Part shown: one piece after another, positions 42,551-55,562 of the stretch | Position numbering within the stretch: the stretch's first letter is position 1 | Layout of the letters: every line of letters begins with the position of its first letter | DNA from: Isoetes taiwanensis | Taxonomy: Eukaryota > Streptophyta > Lycopodiopsida > Isoetales > Isoetaceae | DNA length: 64,000 nt | NCBI GenBank assembly: GCA_021234155.1 | Contig: JAJEKV010000054.1 | Location: 6,547,042-6,611,041 of the forward strand | Reading direction: 5' to 3' | The notes under the pieces: generated by a model | Databases searched by the model: none | Seen by the model: the letters and a program-made list of their open reading frames with translations, nothing else | Told to the model about the DNA's origin: nothing | Translations under genes and position numbers: made by a program

Positions 42551-44195
42551 TGTGACGCTCCCTGCTAAACATACGGCGCCCAGCCGTACACTCGGCAGGA
42601 AATCCCCCGTCCGGTTCAACAACCGCACGGGCCCTTCGTCTACCCCGCACTCTGAGGTGATCCCCAGTGCGGGAAGGGAACACGAAGGTGTCTTGCGCGC
42701 CCTTCCCCTATGGGCTCCTATAACAGCGGAAGCGATAACACGTCAGAACTAGCATCAACATACATAAATACTACCTCGAGGGGTAGTGCATCACACATAT
42801 GCCAATACAAAGATGATAAACACAAACCGTAAAACATGAGAGCTCCTACCCCGGCTCAGACTCGTAAGGAGGATGACTGACCGGCTAGGCCTCAAGATAG
42901 AGCAGACCGAGTCATGGCAATGGCGAGGGTTGGCATAGAACAATGGCTAGGGTTGACCACTCCATCCGCCCCTCCTGTGCATACTTTGCAGATGGGCTAA
43001 TTCAGGCTCTGGCATGACTCTAGCCTTCCGGATACGCAATCCCATGGCATCACCCATCAAGACTACTCCAGGTTGCATCTCCCTGGTCCGATGAGGCAGG
43101 AAGGGTTGCATCTCCCCTTCCCAGGGTCTAGAGGTTCCGTGGGCGGCTAGAGAATCGTGACGACACACGATTCGTACCCGACTTAACCCCCCAAAACGAG
43201 AGCCAAGCCAACACTTGCAGCTCCCGAGAGGCAGGGCGTCACCATTGCCCCAGGAGGTGTCGGACCCATGCTCGGCCCACACGAAGTGACCGACCATAAG
43301 CCTAGCTCACTATGGGATCCCCCGAAGCCCCCACTCGACAGGGATCCTCCCTCCACATTCCCTCTAGCCCCGTTGTGTGGTGCTGAGTCATATCATAGCC
43401 TCGATAGCCTGGTGGGCTCCTATGCACAGGCCGCAACTAATAGGAACTAAGGGATCTACTCTAGGAACATACTACATATGGCCCTAGGTCTCTACCCCCC
43501 TTCCCAATACAAGAGGAGCAAACATGATCAACCATCATCACATAATCATCATATCATGAGAATAATCATAAGAAGAACATCTTAACCTAATCATACAATC
43601 TAACTAATGGTTAGGGTTCGTTGATTAGGGTTCAAGATGTTAAATACGGGTTCTAGGATGGCTCTACTCTAGATACAAGATACTAGCACAGCTGGAATGC
43701 TAATTCCAGATGAGCTATCACAACTACTATCCTACATACCTGCTCCTGAAGCTCTCCCTCCAGATCCGTGTGCCTCCATGGTCTTCGACTCTCGTGATGC
43801 TGGTCTTGCTCCAAGAACGAGTCTACCCTGCTGGGGCTGCTGCACCAGTCTATGCCACAGCAAACGATGTTCGAAACGGAGTTTCGAACGAGTAGGTGAG
43901 TCTCTGGGTGCTAGGGCTGGAAAGAGGCCTAGGGTTAGGGATTAGGCCTATATAAGTTAGGTCCACCTAGGATGCCACGTGGCACCAATCGGGTGAGTCC
44001 TGTGTGGCGGGTGCCCAATAGGTTAAGGCCACGTGGATAATGGTCTAACCTATGGTTGGCTAAGTTATGAGAATAACTTGGCCATGCCCCCTAGTGCCAC
44101 AATCTATGGTATACAAGGCTATGAAGATAGACTTGTATGGTGACTCGATCCGTGAATATAATGATTTATGGCATATATTCCCCTCGACCGCCACA
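42551..44195 (-). repeat. 3' LTR of the 13-kb chromovirus
   Basis: In minus orientation it starts TGTGGCGGTCGAGG at 44195, next to the polypurine tract, and ends GGGAGCGTCACA at 42551. It contains blocks shared with the other LTRs of the window (cactccatccgcccctcctg near 42959, gtctctaccccccttcccaa near 43490). Confidence 0.9.
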
Positions 44196-47100
44196 TTCTC
44201 CCCTTAGGACAATGTTGTCCTCAAAGATTAAGGTGATCTAACTTAAGGTGACTTAACCTACCTTATGCCTGCACAATAGTAATCAAGTTTTATTAGTTCA
44301 AGTCAAAATTTAGGCTATATTTGTACTTATACAAAATTATATAGCCTTAATACGGTTATTTCTTACGATAATTCAAACATTATTATAAGAGTTATTAGGG
44401 TTCATAATCTAATTATGGCTCCCCCTATCTTCTCGTGAATGCGCCTCAAATAAGTCCACCTTCTACTTGCCCGCAAAAAGGAGCACATTACGTTAGTTTA
44501 GTTAATGATTTGTGGTTTTAGGGGACCACCCCCCTTACCTCCTTGAGCCGAACTACTGACTCAAGGTTGTCCTACTACCTTGCCCAAGATCATGGCCCCT
44601 TCGATTTGAGCTTAAGGATCATTTAAGATGCTCCCATCATCGCCCATGATCGAAAGTAAGTTACCTTTTGTACTCTGCTACCCTATGTCGAAGTACCCTA
44701 GTGCATCATGCCCCACGGGTTTGAAGTTAGGGAACGCCTCACGATCCCATCATCGCTACATGATCACTTTGTGACCTTCACTATGACCTCCCACGGCCAG
44801 TGTGCGTGACTCTCGCATCGCGGGCACAGTAGATCATCCGATCGATGTCCCATCATCGCCACCATGCCTCATTCTCACTCATATGACCCTAATGGTCATG
44901 TGTGCACCTTTTCTTGGTGCGTGGCCTAGAGAATGCCCTAAAGGCGAGATCCCATCATCGCCCACACGATTCAGTACCCGCACATGCAACTTACTAACTA
45001 GAATGCATGCGCCCAGGCTTAAGGCTAACTAACAACATACTAGCTAACCACTGCAAGTTCTGGTCGGCTCGCCTTCAAGTCTGAGATCTAATTCTCCATC
45101 AAACTCCCTTCATAAACTCTGGGTATTGCTTCTCCAAATCTTGCTTCAATACCTATGTCGCATCTTCCACGTAATTGTTTCCACTTAACCAAATATTGGA
45201 GGAACTCGAGACCTCCTAGTCTTCTTGAATGACTTATCAAGAAGTAATTCGCACTATTTCTACTTGCTCCTCCGGCCATTTCCAACAAGGTTGGAGTATC
45301 CAAAACCTCCTCAGGGTTAGGATTGTGCCTTTTAATAACCCACGTGGAAGACCTTAGAACTTTGAGATGGGCCTAAGATCCAACTGTAGGCTTGGGAGCC
45401 CACTCTCTCCAAAATCTTGAACTTAATTCAGCCCACCTAGGGGCAAGCTTCTACAACTCCCAATCCGTTTCTGGCTTCTGCTTCACCTTGATCTTCAACC
45501 AAACGCCATCGCCACCTTGAACTCTTACGGTCCCCGGCTTGCCTGGCTACACTCTTCGCCAACTTCTTGCCGCCAATAAGTAGCTCCTCATTTCTTCCAC
45601 TAGCCGCCGATATCCCTAACATCTCATTGATACTTTCCACTTCATTACTGTGATTGTGCCGTATCTGCTAAGACCGTACCCACTTAGCCATGAAAGGAGA
45701 CATCCGAGATGACTCCTGGCACTATTGTAGGCGACCCACCAAGTGGATGTACTATCCCACTTGGACCGCTTGTTCCACACATAACTTCAAGCATGTCTTC
45801 AATGATCCCATTCGGCCCCTCCGGCCCTGCCATCTGTTTGGGATGATATGCCGTGCTCATGGAGAGCTTCGCTCAATGGTGCTAAAGAGATCCCGCTAAA
45901 AGGCACTCATAAACTTAGAATTCATCGATATTATCTCCCCGAGGCATGCCATGGAGTCTAAAAATCTCCCTTACAAATAAATAACTTTGAAAAGATCTAA
46001 CGCGGTGTCGGGTATCTCTTGCAAGGCACAAATGTGCCATCTTAGATAACTTATCTACGCACAACCATCAACGATCCCTGCTCCTCGGCAGTTCTAGGGA
46101 GCCCTGTAATGAATCCATGCTTATGACTCCTCCCCACTTCGTGATTTGCACCCCCAATGGCTCTAAAGCACCTGAATCCGGTTGCTCCGCCATTTTGGTC
46201 TCACCGGACATAACCGGGTAACTCAATATATATGCAGCTTTATCTCATTTCTTCATTCCCAAGTAACTACTTCTCGGACCTCAAATAGGTCTTCATGAAG
46301 CCAAAGATGCCCCCGCTATTGGCCGTTATGTGCGTCATGAAGAATTAGCTTCCTTACTCCCGATGATTCTGCACACACAACTTATGCTGTGATACAACAA
46401 AGTTGCCTTCCTCTTCTTATAATGCTTTGAAGGCTTCCTTCGCTTCGCTTTATCCTCGTTTCCCCGCTTCCTTTGGAGAGGCTTTCCCACACCTCCTGAA
46501 GTCTCACATATCTGCTGGCAAGGACTCCTCAATCTTCTGCCAAACTCACTTGAAAGAGTGGAAATCGCATTGCAAAATGCATCCTTGTCTCAATGGACTC
46601 TCGGAGAGGGCATCTCGCTACAACATTTAAGCTTGTCGGGCTTATATACAATATCAAAATCATACTCAAGAAATTCCATCCACCTCCCTTTGCCTTAAAT
46701 TGAGGAGTGGCTGGGTAAAAGATATCGCGACTCGTGATCGAGATCCAACTGGAAACTTCCTCCCAAAGAAATAATGCCTCCATATCCTTAATGTTCCGAC
46801 AATGGCTAAAGTGCCTCATCATGGGTTGGGTAGCTGCTACCGGCCGTTTCATCTTCTTCGAGTCGAGGCTTACTCACCCTTCCTTCTTGCATCAAGACCG
46901 CCTCATATATCTTACTTGCATCCGCTGTTACCAACTTATCTTTACTCTGATCCGGAGAATGCTAATCGGCCAAGTGAAAGCAGGCCTTGCTTTCTCAAGG
47001 GAAGCTTGGCTTCTAACCAATGACTAGTCCAACTTCACCCTTCTTGGCCTTGTGAGGTCCATGTGAGGGGATCAATTTAGCAAAGTCCTTCAATTTAACT

Positions 47101-49950
47101 TTCAGAATATCCCGCCAACCCAGAAAGCTTTACTCGCCACATTCGAGAGCCGCCAATCAACTATTGCCTCAATCTTAGATGCGGTGGATCTCGCGGGAGA
47201 TTCTCTCATGTTACAACATGCCCCAAATATTCCACTCTACTGCTAAAATGAGTAATTTATATATTTCCCATACAACCCATGACGCCTCAACTTCCAACAC
47301 TTTCCCCCGAGATGCCCATAATGCTCCTCGAGGGACTTTTGTCAGAGATTAGAAATGTCGCCGAAGAAGACGCCATAACAAATCATCCAAGAAGTCTCAA
47401 GATGTCGCTCATGAGGCGATAAACGCCATTGAGCGCTCGAGCAGTCCAAAGGGCATTACCGTGAAACTCAAAATGACCATACCGCTCAAGCGGGGTCTTA
47501 TGGATATCCTCTTCTTTTATTCTATCCGAGGTATCCTGACCTCAAATCAATTTTAGAGAATACCTTTGCTCCTTGTAATCGGGTCCATTAGGTCATCTCC
47601 CCGCTCGGGTAATGCATATTTGTTCTTTATCGCCTCGCTTATTGAGTCAGCTATAGTCTATGCACATTCTTAAGCTCCCATCTTTCTTTCTTCACAAAGA
47701 GTATAGGTGTTCAAAAGGAGACACACTTTTGCTCTTATAAAGCCAAGCTCAAGCAATTCCTCGGCCGCTTCGAGCTCAATCAATTTCGAGTGCTCATTCT
47801 ATATGGCTTCATCAGTAGGCTTCAGATCCGAGCCAACGGATCTCACATTCCACACCCCCTATATAGTGGCAGCCTGCCGATTTCATCCGGAATACATCCT
47901 TGAACTCCTGAAATAAGCTCTATATCCCCGCCTGGGCAATTGATTTCCTTGGGTCACTTCCATCCTCATGGTTCCGCTCAACTAATTCCATCCTCAAGAT
48001 GTAGTCCACTTTATTCCTTTCTATACTCTTCCTACGCTTCAAAGAGATAAATCGCATGGGAGAATCTAGCTCTACCTTTCACTATCAATTTGTCACGCCC
48101 CATGCCGCCATGGTGACTTCGCTCGGGTCGCGAATCAATCATGGCTTCTATCGGGCTTCCAAGAATTCCATCCCCACTATAAGATCGATTCTTCCCATAT
48201 CCATGACTTCCGCCCCATCGCCACTTAACTCTTACTCAAGGTCTATGTCAAAGATGATTCTCCTCGCCTCTTAGGTGTGCCGAATGGCTACCGCTTTTGC
48301 CATAGAAGCACGTCTTTGGCTTAGGACTTCAATACCTTTGTTCTTCATTAGAGCAGCCAGCCTAGAGATGCAAATTGTGAGAGCTAATTGTATCTATGAG
48401 GATCACGTGATGGATTACTATCTATGATCCCATCAGCCGATGATGACAAATGACCGATTCTCAATATCAATTGCCTCAATGTTTGCACATATGTGGCACT
48501 CACCATCTATGAAGTCCCGGGCCTCCCCGCTGGTCGCCGCCCCTCGGCCCTGGGCTCTCGCTGGGGAGTCCCAATCCACAAGTTCCCCGCCAAGGCTGCC
48601 CCAGAGGACGGCACGGGCAATCATAGCGCTCGCGGCTCGGGCCGGAAGCACCAAACATAACCTTTCTCACGCATTCTGTTCTTTCCTTCGGCGCACTATC
48701 TTAGGAGACGCTAAGAGCACTTCCCCGATGCATTCCCCAGGGCTTACGGTCCCCAAAAGCTTGTTCCGACCTACCTTGCCGGGCCGGGCCTCCCATGGTG
48801 TGGCCGCCGATTGCTTACCCCGGGACATTGCCCCCGAGCACGCCTCGAATCCTTACCCCGGTTGATCGCCGAGTGTTGCTGTGCCTCCAAACTTATAGCT
48901 TATCTTCGCCTCGCGAATCACCTCGGGGTTGATTGCTCTAACAAGCCTCTTGATATTGCCGCTCAACCCCTCACGTAGGTATCCACCGCTATTTCCTTCA
49001 AACTCCCTAACATGGAGCCTAAGCCTCATGAATTCCTTCTCAGATACTTAGCCAATGTATAAGCTACCCCGACCAACCCGTAAAACTGCCGGACTGCCTA
49101 CTAGTATGAGACCTTGGCACATAGTGCTTATGAAAGCCTTGTCAAGGTCTTAAACCCGCAATTGTTCCTCTTCACTGTTAGGACTTAGTATAATCCCTTC
49201 CACTGCATCCTTGCTTCTGGCCCAAAAAGGTTAGTCAGAGCAACTTTCCCTATGTCCTTTGTCTTTCATACCGTGAGTACTAAATTTTTCCATTTCTTCA
49301 AGCCATGCTTCAAATTCTCCATGCCCGATCTCAGTTTTCCCGCAGAACCGGCCCAAATTTCCTTGTCTTCCATATACGTTGCCTATAGCACTATCCACCT
49401 TTTTCCTCGATAGTCATCCGTCTTTCTTGTGCCCCTTTTCCTGCTCTAGATGTGCCTGACCGACCGTCGAGCTAGAGCTGTCCCTAACGGAAGAACTCGG
49501 TCTACGAGCCGGAGCTAGGATGATGAGGCTCCCTGCCCTTCTCTCTTCCTTCTCCTATCCCCCTCGACGTTCCCCGTTGCCCTCCCCTCCTCGGGCCAGG
49601 GCCTTCACACCTCCCTAACACAAGGTGGAGGTGGAGACCATCTTCCCCGCGGCGCTCATCGCAGGTGTCAGCTTGATGAGGTGCTGTGACCGTTCCTCAT
49701 CCCCGCACCAACCTTGTGTTGACCGCCTTCAAGACATATCCCGCCAAGTCTTCTTTGTTCTCCCCGCCAAACAAATTCCCTTTGGTATCCAATTATGCTA
49801 TTCTGCGGCTGGCCTTGAGATCCCTTTGACTTGAGTTCCTTGCTGCAAGGATTGATCAATACATGTTATTTGGGGTTAGATGTTGATCAATCTTACTGTG
49901 AATTGAATCTATCTTTATTAAAGAAGTCATACAAAGCTTTGCATTTATAA
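44196..49950 (-). pseudogene. Gag-pol remnants of the 13-kb chromovirus
   Basis: Read on the minus strand. Gag is near 49400-49190 (FSTHGMKDKGH, KVALTNLFGPEARMQWKG). The gag-protease linker is near 48540-48430 (DFIDGECHICANIEAIDIEN). Reverse transcriptase is near 47640-47340 ([16 protein letters not shown] with motif A Asp retained, RYGHFEF, SLEEHYGHL in shifting frames). RNase H pieces are near 46700. A chromodomain remnant is at 45240-45200 (LEFLQYLVKWKQL). Frameshifts occur every few dozen bases. No piece is functional. Confidence 0.8.
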
Positions 49951-52900
49951 AACAGCACATTACATACGGATTACATGATAGGGTAGGTATGTCTTAGCAC
50001 AATGGGTACAAGAAATATTTAGCACACAACTTAAGAAAAATTTTACAACTATTCAATGGCCTCCCGAAAGCCTCAAGAAGTTCTGATATCCCTCGACCTG
50101 AGGCCTTGCCGAGGTTGCGCAAGATGTTCCTTGCTCCATCTCCTTCAAGTGCTCTCGCCATTCCTGCCTCGAAGTTCGTGCTATTGTCGCTACCACCGAA
50201 AGTGTTGCATCCCTAAGGTGTACCGCAGTCGAGGCAAATGGAGCCGACTTACCGTTGAAAAGGATGATGTGGTCTGCGATGGGCGATATCTTCATCGCCC
50301 GCCCGAGAGCCCCAAGTGAGAAGTGCTAATGATTCTTCCCTTGGCCAACTCCTGTGGAAGACTATCATTTGCCCTGGTCGAGGGCTGAAGATAGTAGCGC
50401 TAAGTGTCAGGCCCTTCCTCACCTCGCGATCCGCTCCTTCCTTTGAGCCGCCACAGAGGGCATCCACGCGATAAGATCTTCATGATCTCTCTCCATGCCG
50501 GGTTGTCTGTGTTGATGCCGGACCCTTCCTCATGCTCCCGCTCGAATCGTTGGCTTGAGCTTGGGCCCTCCCCGGGTTTTATGTGCTCAGACCGCTGAAC
50601 TCCTCCTCGAAAGATGATAGGTTCCTGCTGCCGATAGATCTCCCTTATTCCGCCAAGGATAGGCTGCTATATCCTATATTGTCTCCCCCGCATAAGAGTG
50701 TCTCTCCGCCAGCCCTTGGAATCTCCTCGTATGAGTAGTCGATGAAGTCTCAAGGCCTTCCCATGTGCTATCATGCCTAAGAGCTCACACCAAGACCCCG
50801 CTCGCACAAGACAAGTTGAGGATGTCGCTTGCAAAATATACTCCTCCCCGCTGATGACCATCACGACAGAGTCGCGGATGCCGACCGAGGCTCCTAAGAG
50901 TTCTTCTCGATGTCGCCGCCGTGTTCACATGTGTACCTCCGCATCCTTGTTGCTTCCCCGCTTCTCCCATTCTCGCTTTGCCCCCAGCTGCTCGTAGTCT
51001 CTATGGATCTGCAGAGATGGTGCCCCCACGCCGCAAGCATGGTATCTATATAGGCGCGTAGGACTCTATGTTCGTGATTTGATCCTGGCCCTACGGTATC
51101 AAGTGGCTTAAGTCTAAGGGGGGCTGAAATGTATGTTCCCCTACTTTGTTGATTGGATTCTATAAAGTATGAAAAGGGCAAGGGCCTGGGACGAAGGTAC
51201 CTATGCCTATTGTGTCTCAGCAGGTCATGTAATCGGCATGGTCCTAGTCCTATCCCATAGTTGCTTCTTGCCTTTGGATCCTCCTCAACTCTCACTTAAG
51301 GCTTCTGGGTGAGTGACTCAAGAGAAAACCCAATTCCCTCCCCTAGGGGCACTAACTCCCAAGGCAAGACTTGCTGGTCATATTGGCACATAATGTCTCA
51401 GGTAGTAGGGTGTTCTAGTCGAGGCTGTATGCAGATCAAACAAGTATCGAACACAGAGAAGGCTTGATCTACAGAAGTCGATGGATATGGCTTGCAAAAG
51501 ATTGTAAAATTATCTCTCAAAGTTGCCGGGCCATTGAGTAGGAAAGGGTGCGAAAATGGCTTGCAAAGATCGGAGTTTCAGTAAAATTGCCCCTAAGGGG
51601 TCAGAGCAGCTTCAGAGAAGGAAAAATGGCAAATGACCTATTTATAGACTATGGGTGACCTGTGGTTCGTAAGTAAAAAGGTACCTACCTAAGACTACTT
51701 TGGTTCTATGGTTCGGTGTCCAAATGAACTACCATGAAGTGCAATTTAAACAAAACAAAGTAAGAAACACTACATGGCAATTTGTTGATCAAATTTATTA
51801 ATTTGGGTCAAAATGGGCTGACCCGGTGAACTGCTGCTGATGGCTCACAAGGCCGCGACGTGAGACGCTGCTTGGCCGTCTCACCCTGGCCTATTTTGGT
51901 TTCATTTTTATGATTTTGGGAATTTCCAAGATGCTAACATGGCTAATTGGGTTTATTCTGTTAACTAGCAACTTATTTTAGCAAAATCATATCTAAAAGC
52001 ATGTTTTTGGGGCAAATGGGTGAATCCAAGGAAACGCCAAGCTGGCTGCCATGCGACGCAGAGGCTATTGGCGCTTGCCTCACCCTATTGGCCCAAATTT
52101 TTGCTTTTTTGATGATTTTTTTTGCTAAATTTTCGTTGTAGTTATGATTTCTAGGGCATTCCTAAGCATGCTATGAAGAGTCTCTACCACAATTGGGTTC
52201 TATTTCCTAAATTTCAAGCATCCAACATTTTTCTAATTACAGGAAATTAACTTTTATATTAATAAGGAACACAAGCATGAAAATTTAACTTTTCTAACAA
52301 AATTTACAAAATTTGAGGCCTAGGGCTTCTCCCTCAAGGATCCTCCTCGTATAAGTGAATGTCCTTCGCATGAGGGTGACTCGCTTAGCATGGATTGCGC
52401 AGAGGTTCCCTTTCCTCAAGAGTCACTGCTTCTACGCCTCTTGCAGGCCCTAGCTCAGAGGGTAACCCTATAATCGGGTCCTAACTCCTCAAGTGATTAT
52501 TTCCCTAAGGAGACGCCTCAAGGGCTTTCCTTATCAGAGATTTGTGCAATATCCGAAGTGCTTAATCTTCCCTAAACCCTACAGACGCGGGTTGCCGCCC
52601 GTGGTGAACCCTCTTGGTTTCCTGCCTAGGTGGGGGTGGTTTGGCTGGTTCTTCTTCGCCGCCTCCACACAACCCAGCAGTACTTCCCCGCTGCAATACC
52701 AATCATTGTACCTCGGCCCAACGACGGAGGTACTCCTTGTATGCCGCCATTTTCACATTCAAGGGATCCTCGCTTCGGAGCGAATGCCCGCTTCCCTACC
52801 TTCAGCTTCTTCACCACTTCTTTGGTGGTTCTCGCCACTAGTAGGGTGGCCTCAAGGCCGTGGTCCGACAAGCGCTCCTCCTCCTCTTCCCACTACCGCC

Positions 52901-53934
52901 TCTCCCCAGGCTCTCCTCTTCCTCCCGGAGGTTTCTTCTATGACGCATGGTCCCGCGCAGGCCTATCGCTCTTCCTGCGCCTCTTTCCGCCGCTAACTCC
53001 CGCTTCCTCAGCCTCTTCCTAGCGCCCTCCTCCGCCACCACTTTCCTTGCCCTTCTTCTTGGTGCTGAAGGACCCGCCTTCTACTCAGAGTTGTGCCCGT
53101 TTTTCCACTCTCTTCTTCCACCTCCTGTCCGAGGGCCCGAATGGCGAGATTCGGGCTGCTCAAGTACTGGGCCACCTGAGAATCACACACTGACTCTCTC
53201 GCATCATGGAAGGAGTCTCGCTGCTGCTGCTGCTGGCGGGGACTCCTCGCCGCTTCGGCTTCTACCAAGGTGTGTTCGGGACCTTTCTTGACGTAAGCCA
53301 CGTCAAGGCCATGGAGAGGGTGGGCCTAGGCCGCCTTCCGTAGGTTTGTTTATGCAAGCATGTCTTGTGGTTCAGGAAATGGTGACGTATATCGAGCAAG
53401 AGAGAGGTGGGAGGTGAAAGGTTGGAAGTGAGAGAATGAGTAGGTCAGATATTTAAAAAGGAGGGTCCCTAGAATATTCTCCTCCCACCATAATTACCCC
53501 TATTTATTAGCCCCCTATTAATTACAATTCATATTTAGTAATTATTTAATTATTAAGATATGTATTAATCCTGTAATAGTTCGTATTATACCCAAAATTT
53601 TCGAATTTCTAATGGTTTGAAGTGCTAATTATGGATTTGCTTCATTTTTTCACTTCTGCCCATTGGTATGATTCTTCGACCCATTTTAGGTGAAATTTGA
53701 TGCAGATGCATAATTTTCACTCCAAATTTACTAGAAGATGAATTTGACTTTACCTATTCCTTCAAGGCCTAACACTTAACCTAAGTCCCACCCACTACCT
53801 AGAGAAAATTTTTTCCCTATTTCATGTTCAACGGTGGAAATGTTTATTTCTGCACACCTCCTATAGGCTTGTTAATTACTTTCATGTTATGGTCGCTAAG
53901 CAGCCCCGTCAACCAAGAACATTGCTCATACCAT
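49951..53934 (-). pseudogene. Leader and extra-ORF remnants of the 13-kb chromovirus
   Basis: Minus-strand pieces 50467-50249 (LTLSATIFSPRPGQMIVFHR) and 50295-50053 (SPIADHIILFNGKSAPFAST) align with the C-terminal part of the extra ORF at 36216-37660 (TTLRFYLPLFTDGRIAVIHR, NIDHVILVKRTSIFDFAVPY). Farther upstream, 53301-52500 is Arg/Glu/Gln-rich with a coding look (EAEAARSPRQQQQQRDSFHD, EARIPG, MAAYKEYLRRWAEVQ). 51400-52450 is AT-rich and featureless. Position between primer site and gag is the same as in the 35.9-38.7 kb copy. Confidence 0.5.
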
Positions 53935-55562
53935 TGTGACGCCCCTCGCTAAACATACGGGCGTACCGTACACTGCAGGGGAAATCACTGCCCGGTTCAA
54001 CAACCGCGACGTGGGGGTTCTTTTCGGCCTACCCCCGCACTCAGGTGATCCCCTCAAAGGCGGGAAGGGAACACGGTAGGTTCATACGCTCTTCCCCTAT
54101 GGGCTTCTATAACAACGGAAGCGGCAATACGTAACTAGCATCAACATACATAAATACTACCTCGAGGGGTAGTGCATCACACATATGCCAATACAAAGAT
54201 GATAAACAAACCGAAACATGAGAGCTCCCACCCGCCTGCATCGTGAAGGAGGATGACCGACCGCTAGGCCTCAAGATAGAGCGCACTCCAGTCATGGCAA
54301 TGGCGCAGGGTTGGCATAGAACAATGGCTAGGGGTTGACCACTCCATCTGCCCTCCCCGTGCATACTTTGCAGATGGGCTAATTCGTGCTCGCATGACTC
54401 TAGCCTTCCTAACACGCGAATCCCATGGCATCACCTATCAAGACTACTCCAAAGTTGCACTCGTCCGATGAGGCGTGAAGGGGTTGCATCTCCCTTCCTG
54501 TGGTCTAGAGGTTCCTGCGGGCTACAGGAGAATCATGGACGACACACCCATCTGCACTGACTCTAACTCCCCCAAACGGTGGTCGCCAACACTTGCAGCT
54601 CCCGAAAGAGGTAAGCCACCATTGCCCCAGAGGTGCTCTGACCCATGCTCCTGCCCCACACGGCGACCGACCATGCCTGGCTTCACGCGGGATCCCGGCT
54701 CCCCCACTTAATGTGTGATCCTCCCTCCACATTCCCTCTAGCCCCGCTAGTGGTGCTGAGTCATATCATAGCCTCTCATAGCCCGGTGGCTCCTATGCAC
54801 AAAGCCGCAACTAATAGGAACTATGATCTACTCTGTGAACATACTACATATGGCCCTAGGTCTCTACCCCCCTTCCCAATACAAGAGGAGCAAACATGAT
54901 CAACCATCATCACATAATCATCATATCATGAGAATAATCATAAGAAGAACATCTCAACCTAATCAAGGCTAATCTAACTAATGGTTAGGTCTGATTAGGG
55001 TTCAAGATGTTAAATACTAAGTTCTAGGATGGCTCTACTCTAGATACAAGATACTCAGCACAGCTGGAATGCTAATCTGCATGAGCTATCACAACTACTA
55101 TCCTACATACCGCCTCCCCGGTTCTCCCTCCGCATCCGTGCCTCCATGGTCTTCACTCTCGTGATGCCGGTCTTGCTCCAAGAACGAAGTCTTACTCCCT
55201 GGCCGGCTGTGACCAGCCTATGCCACAAAGAATCCATGTTCAAACTGAAGTTTCAATCCAGTAGGCAAGTGAGTCTCGGGTGCTAGGCTGAAAAGAGGCC
55301 TAGGTTAGGGATTAGGTCTATATAAGTTAGGGTCCACTCTGTGATGCCACGCGGCACCAATCGGTGAGTCCTCGTGGCGGTGCCCAATAGGTTAAGGCCA
55401 CGTAGATAATGGTCTAACCTATGGCTGGGGCTGGGTTATGAGCGAATCTGGCCATGCCCCCTAGTGCCAATCTATGGTATACAAGGCTATGAAGATAGAC
55501 TTGTATGGTGACGGATCCGTGAATATACGTATTTGGCGGCGGCATTCCCTCGACCGGCCACA
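53935..55562 (-). repeat. 5' LTR of the 13-kb chromovirus
   Basis: Plus-strand reading starts TGTGACGCCCCTCGC and ends GACCGGCCACA at 55562. It aligns with 42551-44195 over its whole length but with many small differences, among them repeated AGG-to-GTG exchanges. Confidence 0.9.

Larger units (their letters stand above)
42551..55562 (-). mobile_element. Decayed full-length chromovirus, 13 kb, minus strand
   Basis: Two ~1.63-kb LTRs (42551-44195 and 53935-55562) enclose 9.7 kb. On the minus strand: a primer-binding site directly inside the 5' LTR (ATGGTATGAGC, 53934-53924, close to the initiator-Met tRNA type TGGTATCAGAGC), extra-ORF remnants, gag, protease region, reverse transcriptase, RNase H, chromodomain, polypurine tract CTAAGGGGAGAA (44207-44196), 3' LTR. 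Flanks GTGAA (42546-42550) and AGGAA (55563-55567) agree at 3 of 5 positions. Small indels are very frequent and no pol frame is open. It shows the complete layout that the copy at 21.8 kb has lost. Confidence 0.85.

Noticed and set aside
52493-53291. Long plus-strand Ser/Pro-rich frames
   Set aside because: Low-complexity composition, opposite strand to the retrotransposon; the minus strand reads more like a protein and lies where the extra ORF is expected.
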